DNA from: Asterias rubens
Lineage: Eukaryota; Echinodermata; Asteroidea; Forcipulatida; Asteriidae
Reading direction: 5' to 3'
Assembly (NCBI RefSeq): GCF_902459465.1
Contig: NC_047082.1
Coordinates: 3,782,001-3,846,000, forward strand
Length of the DNA: 64,000 nt
Below the pieces are notes generated by a model that ran no database searches, was not told where the DNA came from, and was given only the letters and a program-made list of their open reading frames with translations. Below, piece by piece: positions 24,901 to 31,058 of the stretch; within the stretch, counting starts at the first letter, position 1, and every line of letters starts with the position of its first letter. The position numbers and the translations under genes are program-made.

Positions 24901-26013
24901 AGAGGTTGATAGTATAAAACACTGTGAGAACAGCTCCCTCTGAAGTGACGTAGTTTTTGAGAAAGAAGTAATTTTCCACGTATTTGATTTTGAGACCTCA
25001 AGTTTAGAATTTGAGGTCTCGAAATCAAGCATCTGAAAGCCCACAACTACGTGTGACAACTTCGATGACCAATCGAGCTCAAATTTTCACAGGTTTGTTA
25101 TTTTATGCATATGTTGAGATACACCAAGTGAGAGGACTGGTCTTTGACAATAACCAATAGTGTCCACTGTCTTTAAAGCAGAGCCTGTAAATAACAGGAA
25201 ATCCATTGGCAGTATGAGAGTTAGGGAACAGACATTTTAAAAACAAACGCCTGTGATTTTTTTTCACAGAGCTTGAGAAAAGTACCCAGTAGGCCTATAC
25301 AGTGCTAACACATCGGTGTTCATGGGTAAAACCAAAATTAATAGGACACTTCTATGTAAAAGCAATTTTTGTTCTTGTCTTTACGAAGCTTCTCTTACCT
25401 TTTGACCGTCTGAAGAATAGAGCTTTTGCGCCGGTAACTGGAAGCTTTCCCCGATATCCGTTAAGAAGGCCTCAAATGATGGAATCTTGTTCCGATTTAA
25501 CAGCATCATATGTTTAGTTTGTGGATCACCATTCCTCATGACCATGACCTTCTTTACTGTGCGCAATCTGGGATCTGATTCTCGCGACGCACCATCTGAA
25601 AAGTTGGCGCGTGTTTTGCGTGGCGAGGGCAGGTCTGACTCAGTACTGTCCGTCCTATTTTTAGGTAACGACCATGGAGGCTTATTCTGAATGCTCGTCA
25701 GATCCAACGGTTGAAGTTTCTTCTTGGACGGCGCCATAACGTACATTTTACCGTCCTCGAAATCATTGAGTTGAGTAACATCGTGCGTAGCGGAGGGTGT
25801 GACGATTCGGCGAACGCCAAACGGAAAGTTACTGACTCTGTCTAAGTCGCATAAGAGAGTTTCAAACCTATGCGATTTGCGGATGGGCATCCGAATGCCT
25901 TTGAAGTTTTTATCGCCACTCTTGTAGAAGGTTACAACTTTAGTCTTGCCGTTTACCCGGTCGGCCAGGCTTGTATAGACTCTTTTAGAGCCTGGCTCCA
26001 TCTTCTTCGGCAT
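6969..26013 (-). CDS. RP1: RP1-like protein: two doublecortin domains plus PLAT/LH2 domain
   Basis: Shared exons on the minus strand are 17666-17858, 15713-15873, 14213-14299 and 6977-7109, preceded by either first exon 25399-26013 or 20313-20807. All junctions keep frame: both first exons end in phase 0, 17666-17858 ends in phase 1 via a GTGAGG donor, the next two end in phase 0. From the long start: DCX1 about residues 23-95 (FYKSGD, PFGVRRIVTP), DCX2 about 155-235 (RNGDP, SFEAFL, FRPGSY), a basic linker, then a PLAT domain from about 270 (AGTDAVVSLVVYG, IRIGHD, FPCGRWM). DCX domains bind microtubules; RP1 acts on ciliary axonemes. PLAT domains bind lipid or protein. The last exon either stops at TAA 6969-6971 or splices on from a GTAGGT donor, so the C-terminus is uncertain; vertebrate RP1 is far longer. 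DCDC2 is a less likely identity. Confidence 0.72.
7155..7215. repeat. M4 MITE, one end only
   Basis: GGGCCCAATTTCATGGAGCT followed by CAAGCAAAGCAAG and CTAAGCAC, matching the end of the full M4 hairpin at 22526-22919. The other end is not evident nearby. Confidence 0.6.
7685..7758 (-). mobile_element. M1 MITE, right-end fragment
   Basis: Matches the M1 terminus, CACCAAGTGAGAATACTGGTC through GGTGTCCAGTGCC, ending in TTAA 7755-7758. The rest is missing. Confidence 0.7.
8011..8284 (+). mobile_element. M1 TTAA MITE
   Basis: TTAA-AGGCACTGGACACC at the left and GTGCCATCCAG-TTAA at the right, 274 bp. It is an internally shortened member of the CTTCAGG core type. Confidence 0.8.
8284..8448. mobile_element. 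hAT-type MITE (AAGCCTGGTTCATAC ends)
   Basis: Terminal inverted repeats AAGCCTGGTTCATACTTCC and its complement at the right (GGAAGTATGAACCGGGCTT), 165 bp, with TGCGAAT motifs inside. It directly abuts the M1 copy on its left. No target duplication found. Confidence 0.7.
8455..8720 (-). mobile_element. tRNA-derived SINE (S2 family), degraded
   Basis: Contains the complement of the S2 tRNA-like head (AACTAGACCACCGAGATTGCC) and the GGTTCAAATCC B-box-like segment. The family's tail motifs follow (TCACAGAGC, GAGTATACAGTGC, GATGCAAATTTAACATC). Confidence 0.65.
9158..9360 (+). mobile_element. M2 TTAA MITE, left part
   Basis: TTAA then AGTGTTTGGGTTCTTT, with family motifs CCACAGATTTACATTAAAC, GAAGGCTTC and CTTGCTGAGG. 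The right terminus is unclear. Confidence 0.6.
9415..10095. mobile_element. M4 MITE interrupted by an M1 insertion
   Basis: The left end (GGCCCAATTTCATATGGCTG) and right end (CTTTATGAAACTGACCCA) of an M4 element flank an M1 copy at 9438-9814. That M1 copy sits in a TTAA of M4, so M4 is the older insertion. Confidence 0.7.
9438..9814 (+). mobile_element. M1 TTAA MITE, GGTACACG subtype with CTAG core
   Basis: TTAA 9438-9441 and TTAA 9811-9814 flank ends reading AGGGAAGGTACACGTTTGG and its complement. The centre is a perfect palindrome, AGACTTCTAGCTAGAAGTCT, near 9623-9642. Confidence 0.88.
10549..10690. repeat. M5 repeat (GGGCAAGGGC/CACCAAGGCA)
   Basis: GAAAGGGCAAGGGCACCGAGG, TCTCCTTGGGAAACG, TCAAGGGCACCAAGGCAATG and GGGGGCACGGAGGCAATC in the family order, ending at ATGAAGTATC. 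Confidence 0.75.
10860..11298. mobile_element. M1 TTAA MITE, CTTCAGG core, with doubled left end
   Basis: A short plus-oriented left end (10860 to about 10945) runs straight into a minus-oriented copy that starts at TTGGTAATTACTCAAAATAA. The core is CTTCAGGCCTGAAG. TTAA is present at 10860-10863 and 11295-11298. Confidence 0.8.
12230..12320. repeat. S2 SINE tail fragment, target of an M1 insertion
   Basis: Contains the S2 tail ACTGAGTAT, GCTAACACACACTGGTGTA and CCCGATGCAAAT, broken exactly at its TTAA by the M1 copy that follows. Confidence 0.6.
12321..12689 (-). mobile_element. M1 TTAA MITE, GACCTCA core
   Basis: TTAA-AGTCAGTGGACACTTTTGG to TTAA 12686-12689. The inner palindrome arms are GACCTCAGAATT and TTTTGAGGTC. 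It lies in the TTAA of an S2 SINE. Confidence 0.85.
13170..13515 (-). mobile_element. tRNA-derived SINE, minus orientation
   Basis: Complement of a B box (GGGATTCGAACTGTGG) near 13451, preceded by GAAGACAATAAGGAAGG and GGCGGAAAACC motifs. A partial relative with the same motifs is at 14670-14760. Confidence 0.5.
13520..13893 (-). mobile_element. M1 TTAA MITE, GACCTCA core
   Basis: TTAA 13520-13523 and 13890-13893 with ends GGGAATGACACTATTGG and CCGAAAGCGTCCAATGGC. The central arms are TTTTGAGACCTCA and TGAGGTCTCAAAA. Confidence 0.85.
14000..14190 (-). mobile_element. S1 SINE body fragment
   Basis: Shares TGGTCACTGGGCC, CATCTCAGCTCCC, GGGAGTATACAGCCTGTGC, CTGCCC...AGGTACC and GAGAGAAGCAGTTATAG with the full S1 copies at 38.6 and 43.1 kb. 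It ends 22 bases from the PLAT exon at 14213-14299. Confidence 0.7.
14459..14613. repeat. M5 repeat
   Basis: GAAAGGGCAAGGGCACCAAG, CTCCTTGGGAAAGGGCACCC, TTTCAAGGGCACCAAGGCAA and GAGGGCATCGAGGCAATCGC in the same order as the other M5 copies. Confidence 0.8.
14760..15220. repeat. Three diverged ~150-250-bp repeats ending TTGAATTGAA
   Basis: GCTGTTTCTTGACAATGTGG, GCTGTTCCTTGAAAACGAGG and GCTGTTCCTTGACAACGTG mark three units. Two end GCAATAAACRTTGCTTTGAATTGAA, a likely LINE/SINE 3' tail. Confidence 0.6.
15221..15615 (+). mobile_element. M1 TTAA MITE, GACCTCA-type core
   Basis: TTAA 15221-15224 and 15612-15615, ends AGACACGGGACACCTTCGG and AGTATCCAGTGCCC. Diverged central palindrome (GATCTCAAAATC / GAGGCCTCAAAATC). 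Confidence 0.85.
15940..16290. repeat. Interspersed repeat with ACACCCCCACGTGA motif
   Basis: Shares GCTGTTACTAATAGCT, GAAGCCAGCCGGT, AACACCCCCACGTGA and CTCTCCACCAATAGGA, in order, with 55500-55765. It starts 70 bases 5' of the PLAT exon on the minus strand. Class unknown. Confidence 0.7.
16541..16909 (-). mobile_element. M1 TTAA MITE, CTTCAGG-type core
   Basis: TTAA 16541-16544 and 16906-16909, ends AGACACTGGACACTAATGG and GGTGTCCAGGGTC. The diverged core reads ACTTCAGGACTGGAGCC. Confidence 0.85.
17085..17275 (+). mobile_element. S3 tRNA-derived SINE
   Basis: CCTTTAAGGTCATCCTTTGG, CCGCCAACATAGGGG and the A-box-like TAGATAGCTCAGTTGG, in the same order as the copy at 41.9 kb. No acceptor-stem pairing, so not a tRNA gene. 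Confidence 0.7.
17286..17583 (-). mobile_element. M1 TTAA MITE, left end missing
   Basis: Starts inside the element at ACGTTGTGAGAAACGGCTCC and runs through the GACCTCA...TGAGGTC core to TTAA 17580-17583. It ends about 80 bases from RP1-like exon 17666-17858. Confidence 0.82.
18300..18690 (+). repeat. 64-80-bp minisatellite, about five units
   Basis: Units carry TGGTTATTGGAAGAGTACAT, TCCTCTAGTTTTCAAGAA and AAGGGATGGTACACCAT. TCTAGTTT-type markers lie at 18341, 18421, 18489, 18557 and 18621. A single unit lies at 19195-19320. The same unit occurs inverted at 21190-21560. Confidence 0.88.
18780..19030 (-). mobile_element. S1 SINE (tRNA-Ser/Leu-like head)
   Basis: CATCTCAGCTCCCCGGGGAG, ATACAGCCTGTGCAACA, then AGGGACACAAGTGTCACGAC and a head segment ending AACACCAGAGCTTTCGGTGC. 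Confidence 0.75.
19330..19560 (-). mobile_element. S2 tRNA-derived SINE
   Basis: Complementary head: CGGGTGGGATTCGAACCCAC, GTCTTACCAACTACACTACC, then the AGAGGTAGTTCAAATCC segment and GGCAGCGGGTACCGC. The tail side carries TGTGTTAGCACTGTGTACTC. Confidence 0.8.
19948..20240 (-). mobile_element. M1 TTAA MITE, right end truncated beside exon B
   Basis: TTAA 19948-19951 with AACGCAGTTGAACACTATTGG, a GACCTCA...GAGGTC core, then lost after CTCAAATTTTCACAGG. It lies about 70 bases 3' of exon B on the minus strand. Confidence 0.8.
20313..20807 (-). CDS. RP1: RP1-like alternative first coding exon B (unique N-terminus, alternative DCX2 half)
   Basis: 165 codons from ATG at 20807-20805. An in-frame TGA lies 9 bases upstream, so the frame is closed before it. 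About 110 residues of Lys/Ser/Gln-rich, low-complexity sequence precede an alternative first half of a DCX domain (RNGDPFTKRVML, SFESLLQDIGE, KRLFTEKGCK). That half parallels exon A residue by residue but differs at many positions. The exon ends with donor GTTAGT in the same phase 0 as exon A and can also join 17666-17858. I read it as a second promoter/isoform lacking DCX1. An unfinished tandem duplicate gene is the alternative. Confidence 0.65.
21190..21560 (-). repeat. ~73-bp minisatellite, inverted relative to the 18.3-kb array
   Basis: CTAGAGGATTG markers at 21252, 21325, 21398, 21472 and 21545. Unit motifs CTCTTCCAATAACCAACGAT and CCTCCCTTTATGATGTG are complements of those at 18300-18690. 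Confidence 0.9.
21684..22186 (+). mobile_element. M1 TTAA MITE split by an M3 insertion
   Basis: CACTGGGCACATTTGGTAAC to TTAA 22183-22186, with an M3 hairpin at 21725-21885 inserted near the left end. The core is GCTTCAGGCCTGAAATC. Confidence 0.8.
21725..21885. mobile_element. M3 hairpin MITE (TCGATTTCACAAAG ends)
   Basis: Begins TCGATTTCACAAAGACTTAG and ends CTTAAGTTAGGAAGAGTTTTGTGAAATCGA. The inside is CTAAG/CTCGTCCTAA-rich. Confidence 0.85.
22440..22515 (+). repeat. S1/LINE-type tail fragment
   Basis: AAAGCGCCTTGAGCGTAAC followed by GCGCGCTATATAAAAAC, the 3' tail shared by S1 SINEs here. Confidence 0.6.
22526..22919. mobile_element. M4 hairpin MITE with a nested hairpin
   Basis: Inverted ends CCTGGGCCCAATTTCATAGA...GCTTAAGCAAAAAA and complement, 394 bp. 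Inside, 22677-22818 is a second near-perfect inverted repeat (GGAGACTTTC..., GCAGCAGACTTACCGGGTAA...), probably an independent insertion. Confidence 0.88.
22920..23090. repeat. M5 repeat
   Basis: GGGGCAAGGCCAATTTCATT, GAAGGGCACTAACTTCC, GAAGGGCACCAAGGTCAAC, GGCAAGGAAGGCCATGG. Confidence 0.75.
23121..23150. mobile_element. M1 terminus fragment
   Basis: Only GTTACCAATAGTGTCCAGTGC and the final TTAA 23147-23150 remain. Confidence 0.6.
23560..23712. repeat. Long inverted repeat, ~70-bp arms, GGCGGAGCC loop
   Basis: ATGAATGTTTATTTGAGTGC with GCAATGGTGCGAATATGTTC is mirrored on the right by GAACATATTCGCACCATTGC and AAAAACATTCAT. The arms meet around ACGAGGCGGAGCCGAG. Confidence 0.9.
23905..23981. 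repeat. Near-perfect 77-bp palindrome
   Basis: Arms of 38 bases with essentially no loop, centred at about 23943. The left arm includes TCCATCCGAAAAGTACCATT and GCACGCTG, mirrored on the right with one visible mismatch. A partial third copy of the arm (GCGTGCAATGGTACTTTT) follows at 23997. Confidence 0.93.
24822..25176 (-). mobile_element. M1 TTAA MITE, GACCTCA core
   Basis: TTAA 24822-24825 and 25173-25176, ends AGGCAGTGGACACTATTGG and CCAATAGTGTCCACTGTC, central arms GAGACCTCA/TGAGGTCTC. 355 bp, near consensus. Confidence 0.92.
25263..25350. repeat. S2 SINE tail fragment
   Basis: TCACAGAGCTTGAGAAAAGT, CAGTGCTAACACATCGGTGT and GGGTAAAACCAAA. It ends about 50 bases from exon A. Confidence 0.6.
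25399..26013 (-). CDS. RP1: RP1-like first coding exon A (DCX1 and first part of DCX2)
   Basis: 205 codons from ATG at 26013-26011. An in-frame TGA lies 18 bases upstream on the minus strand, which fixes this as the first usable start. The exon holds all of DCX1 (KSGDKNFKG near residue 32, PFGVRRIVTP near 66, DGKMYV near 88), a Ser/Pro/Arg linker and the first ~50 residues of DCX2. It stops at KLYSSDGQK followed by donor GTAAGA. The missing end of DCX2 (ESLSAIF...GVEKF) is supplied in phase by the exon at 17666-17858. Confidence 0.8.
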
Positions 26014-26715
26014 TCTGCTCGCTGAATGGTCTCACTACCTCCAGCCAAAAGCAGGAGCCAGCTCAATTATAAAATAAAACTGAATATTCATGATCCATTC
26101 CGACCAATCACATCGCAGCACTTATCACGGCAGATCACAACGCCAGCAGAAATCCAGTAGTAACGTTGTGGGTCATTAAACTTGCATTAGATGCCTGACT
26201 ACCAGTTGCGTGGTCTCTTTCTATCCCAATGCACACCGCATTGATGATCTTTTGTACACTGTCTGGGTGAACATGCTGCTTGGGTTTATGACAGTGACTC
26301 TCTTCAACACCGACTCGTGCTTTGCTTGGAGACTGTTACCATGGAAACGGGTAAACACATCCTCTCTGGTAGATAAGACTCACAGCTCAGGTAGCAAGAG
26401 AGAGTCTGCAGGGAAAAAAAACAGGAGAATTGGAGAAAACAAATTAAATTAAGTATCAAAGAAAGTACATCTAATGCCTAAAGATGAGAGGTTAAATAAA
26501 CAAATCCCACGATAGCCCGTCGGCTGAATAAACGTGATCATCATGGTACAGTAGACCTGTTCCATGGTCACATTATCGATGGCTACTCACACACTAGCTA
26601 ACATCTTACAACTCAACTACATGTATGCCAATGATCAATGGGTGTGATATACCATACAGTTGGCATCACAGAGAGGCATGATAGCGCTTCTCTATGGCCT
26701 TACATACATGTAGCT

Positions 26716-27207
26716 TTAAAGGCACTGGACACTGTTGGAAATTACTCAAAATAATTGTTAGCATAACAATTTACTTGGTAACAAGCAATGGAGAGCTGTT
26801 GATAGTGTAACGTTGTGAGAAACTGCTCCCTTTGAAGTATTGAGTTTTGGGGAGAAAAAAAGTAATTACTAAGTTAAATATTTGAATTGAATTTGAGACC
26901 TCAGCTGAGTTCTCAAATTCAAGGCATCTTAAGCACACAACTTGTGCGAAATGGTGTTTTTTTCTTCCATTATTCTCTCCAACTGCGATGACCTATTGAG
27001 TTCAAATTTTAAATTTTGTTTTATGTTGAGATACACCAAGTGAAAAGACAATTACCAAATGTGTCCGGGGGTCGATTTCACAGCTTAGGACGAGTCCTAG
27101 GAGATACACAAATTGCATGGATAGTCCTAAGTTAGGACGAGTTACTGGTCCTAACTTGAGATAAGACCAGTCCTAACTCTTTGTGAAATCCACCCCATTG
27201 TCTTTAA
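26716..27207 (-). mobile_element. M1 TTAA MITE with M3 inserted near its right end
   Basis: TTAA 26716-26719 with AGGCACTGGACACTGTTGG. The M3 hairpin interrupts the right terminus at about 27067; the remaining ATTGTC-TTTAA follows, TTAA 27204-27207. Confidence 0.82.
27070..27195. mobile_element. M3 hairpin MITE
   Basis: GTCGATTTCACAGCTTAGG to CTCTTTGTGAAATCCACC, with CCTAAGTTAGGACGAG arms inside. Nested in M1. Confidence 0.8.
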
Positions 27208-27374
27208 AGGGTTTGGGTACTTTTTGTACGGCACAAAACATAAATTTGCATTAAATGTACACCGTTTAACATTTAAAGAACATACTGTAATGGCATGAAT
27301 GGTAGAAAGCTACCCATAAAATATTTCTGGCTGGGGTGCTGTAGTTAAACAATACAATTTGGTGAAACACCTAC
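27204..27374 (+). mobile_element. M2 TTAA MITE, right end cut by M1
   Basis: Shares TTAA 27204-27207 with the preceding M1. Starts AGGGTTTGGGTACTTTTTGT; has GTAGAAAGCTACCC and GGGGTGCTGTAGTT motifs. Confidence 0.75.
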
Positions 27375-27680
27375 CTAAACGGAAGGTGCACGTTTGGTAG
27401 TTAATTAAAAACAAATATTAACTTAAAAACTGACTTGGTAACGACAGTGGCTGTTGATAATATGAAACATTGTGAAAAATGACTCCCTCTGAAATAACTT
27501 CCTTTCTGGAAGCACACAAATCCGTCCAACAAGGACGTTTTCTGTTTCATTATTTCCTCGCAACTTTGATGACCAATTGAGCCCAAATTTCCACAGGCTT
27601 GTTATATTATGGTTATGATGGGATACACCAAGTGAGAAGACTGGTCTTTGACAATTACCAAAGGTGTACCTTCCCTTTAA
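27375..27680 (-). mobile_element. M1 MITE, GGTACACG subtype
   Basis: Begins CTAA-ACGGAAGGTGCACGTTTGG and ends AGGTGTACCTTCCC-TTTAA, TTAA 27677-27680. The core palindrome is deleted. Confidence 0.82.
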
Positions 27681-28060
27681 AGGCCTTGGACAACTTTGGT
27701 AATTGTCAAAGACCAGTGTTCTCACTTGGTGTATCCCAACATACATGTATATATATGCATAAAATAACAAACCTGTGAAAATTTTTAGTCAATTGGTCAT
27801 CAAAGTTGTAAGAGAATCCTGAAAGAAAAAACACTCAAGCTTGCACAAATTTGTGAGCTTCCAGATGCTTAATAAAAGGCTAAAGTCTTTAAATATTTGA
27901 GTGAGAATTTACCTCTTTTTCAAAAACTACCTTACTGCAGAGGCAACCGTTTCACACTATGTTTTGTACTACCAACAGCTCTCCATTGCTCGTTACCAAG
28001 TAAGTTCTTATGCTGACAATTATTTTGAGTAATTACAAACAGTGTCCAGTGCCTTTTATG
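27677..28060 (+). mobile_element. M1 MITE sharing its TTAA with the previous copy
   Basis: AGGCCTTGGACAACTTTGG directly from TTAA 27677-27680. Ends GTGTCCAGTGCC-TTTTAT (mutated TTAA). Confidence 0.85.
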
Positions 28061-28315
28061 GCAAACAGATGAATGGTGACTTCTAATTTAACACATGATC
28101 ATTTATCACCATGGTTACAGGGTATAGTTTTTATAGCATTCATAAAACTTTCACAAAAGCTATTCCGGATTACCCATTTATTATTTACGACCTATTTACA
28201 CATTGTACAGGTCGGAAGACATTAACAACAGCGCCGATATGGTGGTCATTATAACATATGAGAGATACATAATTATGCGTAATGAGTTGAGTGCAATAAC
28301 TACATGGTAGCCTAA

Positions 28316-28644
28316 TAAGCTTGGGCGATATCACGATATTTTCGATATCGGATGGATTTGGTTTTAATCGAAATATCGCGATAATCGCGATATATCGATA
28401 TATCGATTAAATATCGCGATGTATTTGCTAGCTGAGACATCTTGCACCCCAAAGGTTTGGAGTAAAACCAGAAGAATAGGTCATTAGAACACCTCTCTTA
28501 TGCTAGGACTGTCTCTTCTACAACTTTCACTTGGAGTTTTAAGACTGATGATGTCAAATTTCATTAATCGCGATTATATCGAATATCGCGATATATTGTC
28601 GGCGATATATCGTGAATAAAATAAATCGATATCGCCCAAGCTTA
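28316..28644. mobile_element. hAT-type MITE with 8-bp target duplication, CGATAT-rich
   Basis: 17-bp perfect inverted ends TAAGCTTGGGCGATATC, flanked on both sides by TAGCCTAA (28308-28315 and 28645-28652), an exact 8-bp duplication as made by hAT transposases. Subterminal zones are dense in ATATCG/CGCGAT palindromes. 329 bp, no coding capacity. Confidence 0.92.
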
Positions 28645-28706
28645 TAGCCTAAAGTTATTTGTTCTAATTCTCGGGTACCTTATGTAATTGTAAATAAAAT
28701 GAGTGG

Positions 28707-28819
28707 TTAAAGGCAGTGGACACTACTTTCTACTATCATCATCTTCAAACTGTGTAAGTTTAAGGTAAATCTATGGACATTGTGTTTTTTGTCCCCCAAA
28801 AAGTACATAGACCCTTTAA
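28707..28819. mobile_element. Chimeric MITE scrap: M1 left end joined to M2 right end
   Basis: TTAAAGGCAGTGGACACTA joins unrelated sequence ending TTTTTTGTCCCCCAAAAAGT and CCC-TTTAA, the complement of the M2 start. Confidence 0.6.
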
Positions 28820-29204
28820 AGGCAGTGGACACTGTTGGTAATGTAATTACTCAAACAATTATTATCATAAAAGCTTTCTTGATTACGAGTAATGGGGAGA
28901 GGCTGATAGTATAAAACATTGTGAGATACACCTCCCTCTGAAGTAATGTATTTTTTGAGAAAGAAGCAATTTTCCACGAATTTGATTTTGAGACCTCAAA
29001 TTTAGAATTTGAGGTCTCAAAATCAAGCATCTGAAAGCACACAACTTCATGTGACAAGGGTGTTTTTTTTCTTTCATTATTATCTGGCAACTTTGACGAC
29101 CAATTGAACTCATATTTTCACAGGTTTGTTATTTTATGTATGTTGAGATACACCAATTGAGAAGACTGGTCTTTGGCACTTACCAATAGTGTCCAGTGTC
29201 TTAA
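28816..29204 (-). mobile_element. M1 TTAA MITE, GACCTCA core
   Basis: TTAA 28816-28819 (shared with the preceding scrap) and 29201-29204. Core GAGACCTCAAATTT/AATTTGAGGTCTC. Confidence 0.9.
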
Positions 29205-29390
29205 AAACAAGTGTCAGACTGAATAAAGTAACATGTCCTTAGAAAGACACCTTATAATTAGTATTTACAAAATATATTTGAATGAATGGAGTTTCCCTTT
29301 AAAATTATAAAAATTATAAAATACATGTATCACAGGTTTTACCTTTCTGCCTTTGGTACATTATATGTATACAGTACGTATGCTTAGTTT

Positions 29391-29531
29391 TTGAAAGGGC
29401 AAGGGCACCAAGGCATTTTCTCCTTGGTAAGAGGGAATTGTAAATTTCTACTGTACAGCCTTTCAAGGGCACCAAGGAAGTGACCAGGGGGCATGGAGGC
29501 AATCACCTTTTGATGCCTCCATGAAGTAGAA
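29391..29531. repeat. M5 repeat
   Basis: GAAAGGGCAAGGGCACCAAGG, TTCAAGGGCACCAAGGAAGT, GGGGGCATGGAGGCAATC and ATGAAGTAGA. Confidence 0.8.
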
Positions 29532-29600
29532 GGCCCAATTTCAAATTCATGGAGCTGCTTAAAGTCGAAAAATTGCTTTAAAAAAATGTCATGCAGTATA
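29531..29600. repeat. M4 end fragment
   Basis: GGCCCAATTTCAAATTCATGG and GAGCTGCTTAAAG, passing directly into an M1 half-element. Confidence 0.6.
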
Positions 29601-29601
29601 A

Positions 29602-29758
29602 AATTCATGGAAAATTACTCGAAAACTATGTCACTTCAGAGGGAGCCATTCCTCACAATGTTTAATACCATCAACCTCTCCCCATTACTTGTTACAAAGT
29701 AAGTTTTTATGCTAAAAAATATTTTGAGTAATTACCAGTTAGTGTCCAGTGACTTTAA
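29602..29758 (+). mobile_element. M1 MITE, right half
   Basis: From TCATGGAAAATTACTCGAAAA through AACCTCTCCCCATTACT to TTAA 29755-29758. Confidence 0.8.
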
Positions 29759-29941
29759 AGACAGATTACAAACCAGCAAGTACTCTACACATAGGTAAAA
29801 AATAGATATTGTAATTACTGGTTATAAATGGTAAGCTAAATTGCTAGTCTGCTCCACTGGGGTTAGACATTAGGTTTATAGTAGTCTTGTTGATCTGAAA
29901 AAAATATATAATAAAAATAATAATGTTGTATCCTGAAGAAG

Positions 29942-30300
29942 TAAGCCTGGGCGACTAATGCGACTAGTGTCAAAGTCGCGACAATTGACTGCTCAGTTGA
30001 GTCGCGACTGATTTTTTCAACTACTCGGTTTGTTGTGCCGCCAGGACTACTACAAAAATATTCTCCAAAAAATATAGACTTCCTTCATGATGAACCAGGT
30101 GTGTCGCTGACAATTATTCACGACAACATAATGTACTTACAAAACACAATCAGAAACCAGTGACACAATCCTTTGCAATCCCGTAAGCTAGAATTTTACT
30201 ATATATTGCTTCTGCAGCAAACAATATGCCACAATGCGTCTTGAGAACTAAAAATAAGTCGCGACCAGTGTCGAAGCATACAAGTTCCAAGCCTAATGTA
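29942..30300. mobile_element. hAT-type MITE, GTCGCGAC-rich, right end decayed
   Basis: Starts TAAGCCTGGGCGACTAATG with AGTCGCGAC motifs. The interior (CACGACAACATAAT, CAAACAATATGCCACAATGC) matches 56000-56340. Confidence 0.75.
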
Positions 30301-30343
30301 GTACGTATGCTACATGTACTGGTCTTACGATAATTCACAGAGG

Positions 30344-30488
30344 CAACGAAGGTAATTGCCTCGACGCCCTTAGGCAATTGCCTTGGTGCCCTTGATATGC
30401 TCCAAAAGAAATTTACTATTTCCTCATAGGGTGCCCTTTACCAAGAAGAAAATGCCTTGGTGCCCTTGCCCTTTCAAACGAAGCATAC
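30344..30488 (-). repeat. M5 repeat, inverted
   Basis: AATTGCCTCGACGCCCTTAG, TTGCCTTGGTGCCCTTGA, CCAAGAAGAAAATGCCTTGG and TGCCCTTGCCCTTTC. Confidence 0.8.
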
Positions 30489-30697
30489 CAGACCGAACAT
30501 TAAAGTGCACGCTAGAAAGCACCAACAAATGCCATGATTATTCCAGATCAAATATGAGATTTATATTTTTATGAACAGGCAAGGCATTAGTCCTTGGAAA
30601 AGCATTGGTCTCCATTGTAATAACTATCTCAGGCTGTTTAATCAACAACAAAAATCAAATTTGTTTCCAAGGGCAAATCAAAATCGGAAATCAGACT

Positions 30698-31058
30698 TAG
30701 AGACACTGGACACTATTGGTAATTGTCAAAGACTAAGTCTTCTCAGTTGGTGTATCTCAACATATGCATAAAATAACAAACATGTGAAAATTTGAGCTCA
30801 ATTGGTCGTCAAAGTCACCCTTGTCACACCGAGTTGTGTGCTTTCAGATGCTTGATTATGAGATCTAAAAATCTAATTCTGAGGTCTTGAAATAAAATGT
30901 GTGGATAATTACTTATAAATTTCTCAAAAAATACATTAACTTCAGAGGGAGCCGTTTCTCACAATGTTACACTGTCAACAGCTCCCATTACTCATTACCA
31001 AGTAAGGTTTTATGCTAACAATTCTTTTGAGGGTTCCAATAGTGTCCACTGCCTTTAA
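30698..31058 (+). mobile_element. M1 TTAA MITE, GACCTCA-type core
   Basis: TTAG 30698-30701 (mutated) to TTAA 31055-31058, ends AGACACTGGACACTATTGG and CCAATAGTGTCCACTGCC. Confidence 0.87.

Larger units (their letters stand above)
20808..25398. other. Interval between the alternative first exons
   Basis: Holds an inverted minisatellite, nested MITEs, two large palindromes and M5/M4 repeats, entered separately. No exon recognised. Sequence just right of 20807 is the presumed exon B promoter/5' UTR; I saw no convincing TATA box. Confidence 0.5.

Noticed and set aside
20807..26013. Splicing exon A directly onto exon B
   Set aside because: Exon B's frame is closed by a TGA just upstream, no good acceptor precedes it, and joining would split the DCX2 domain.
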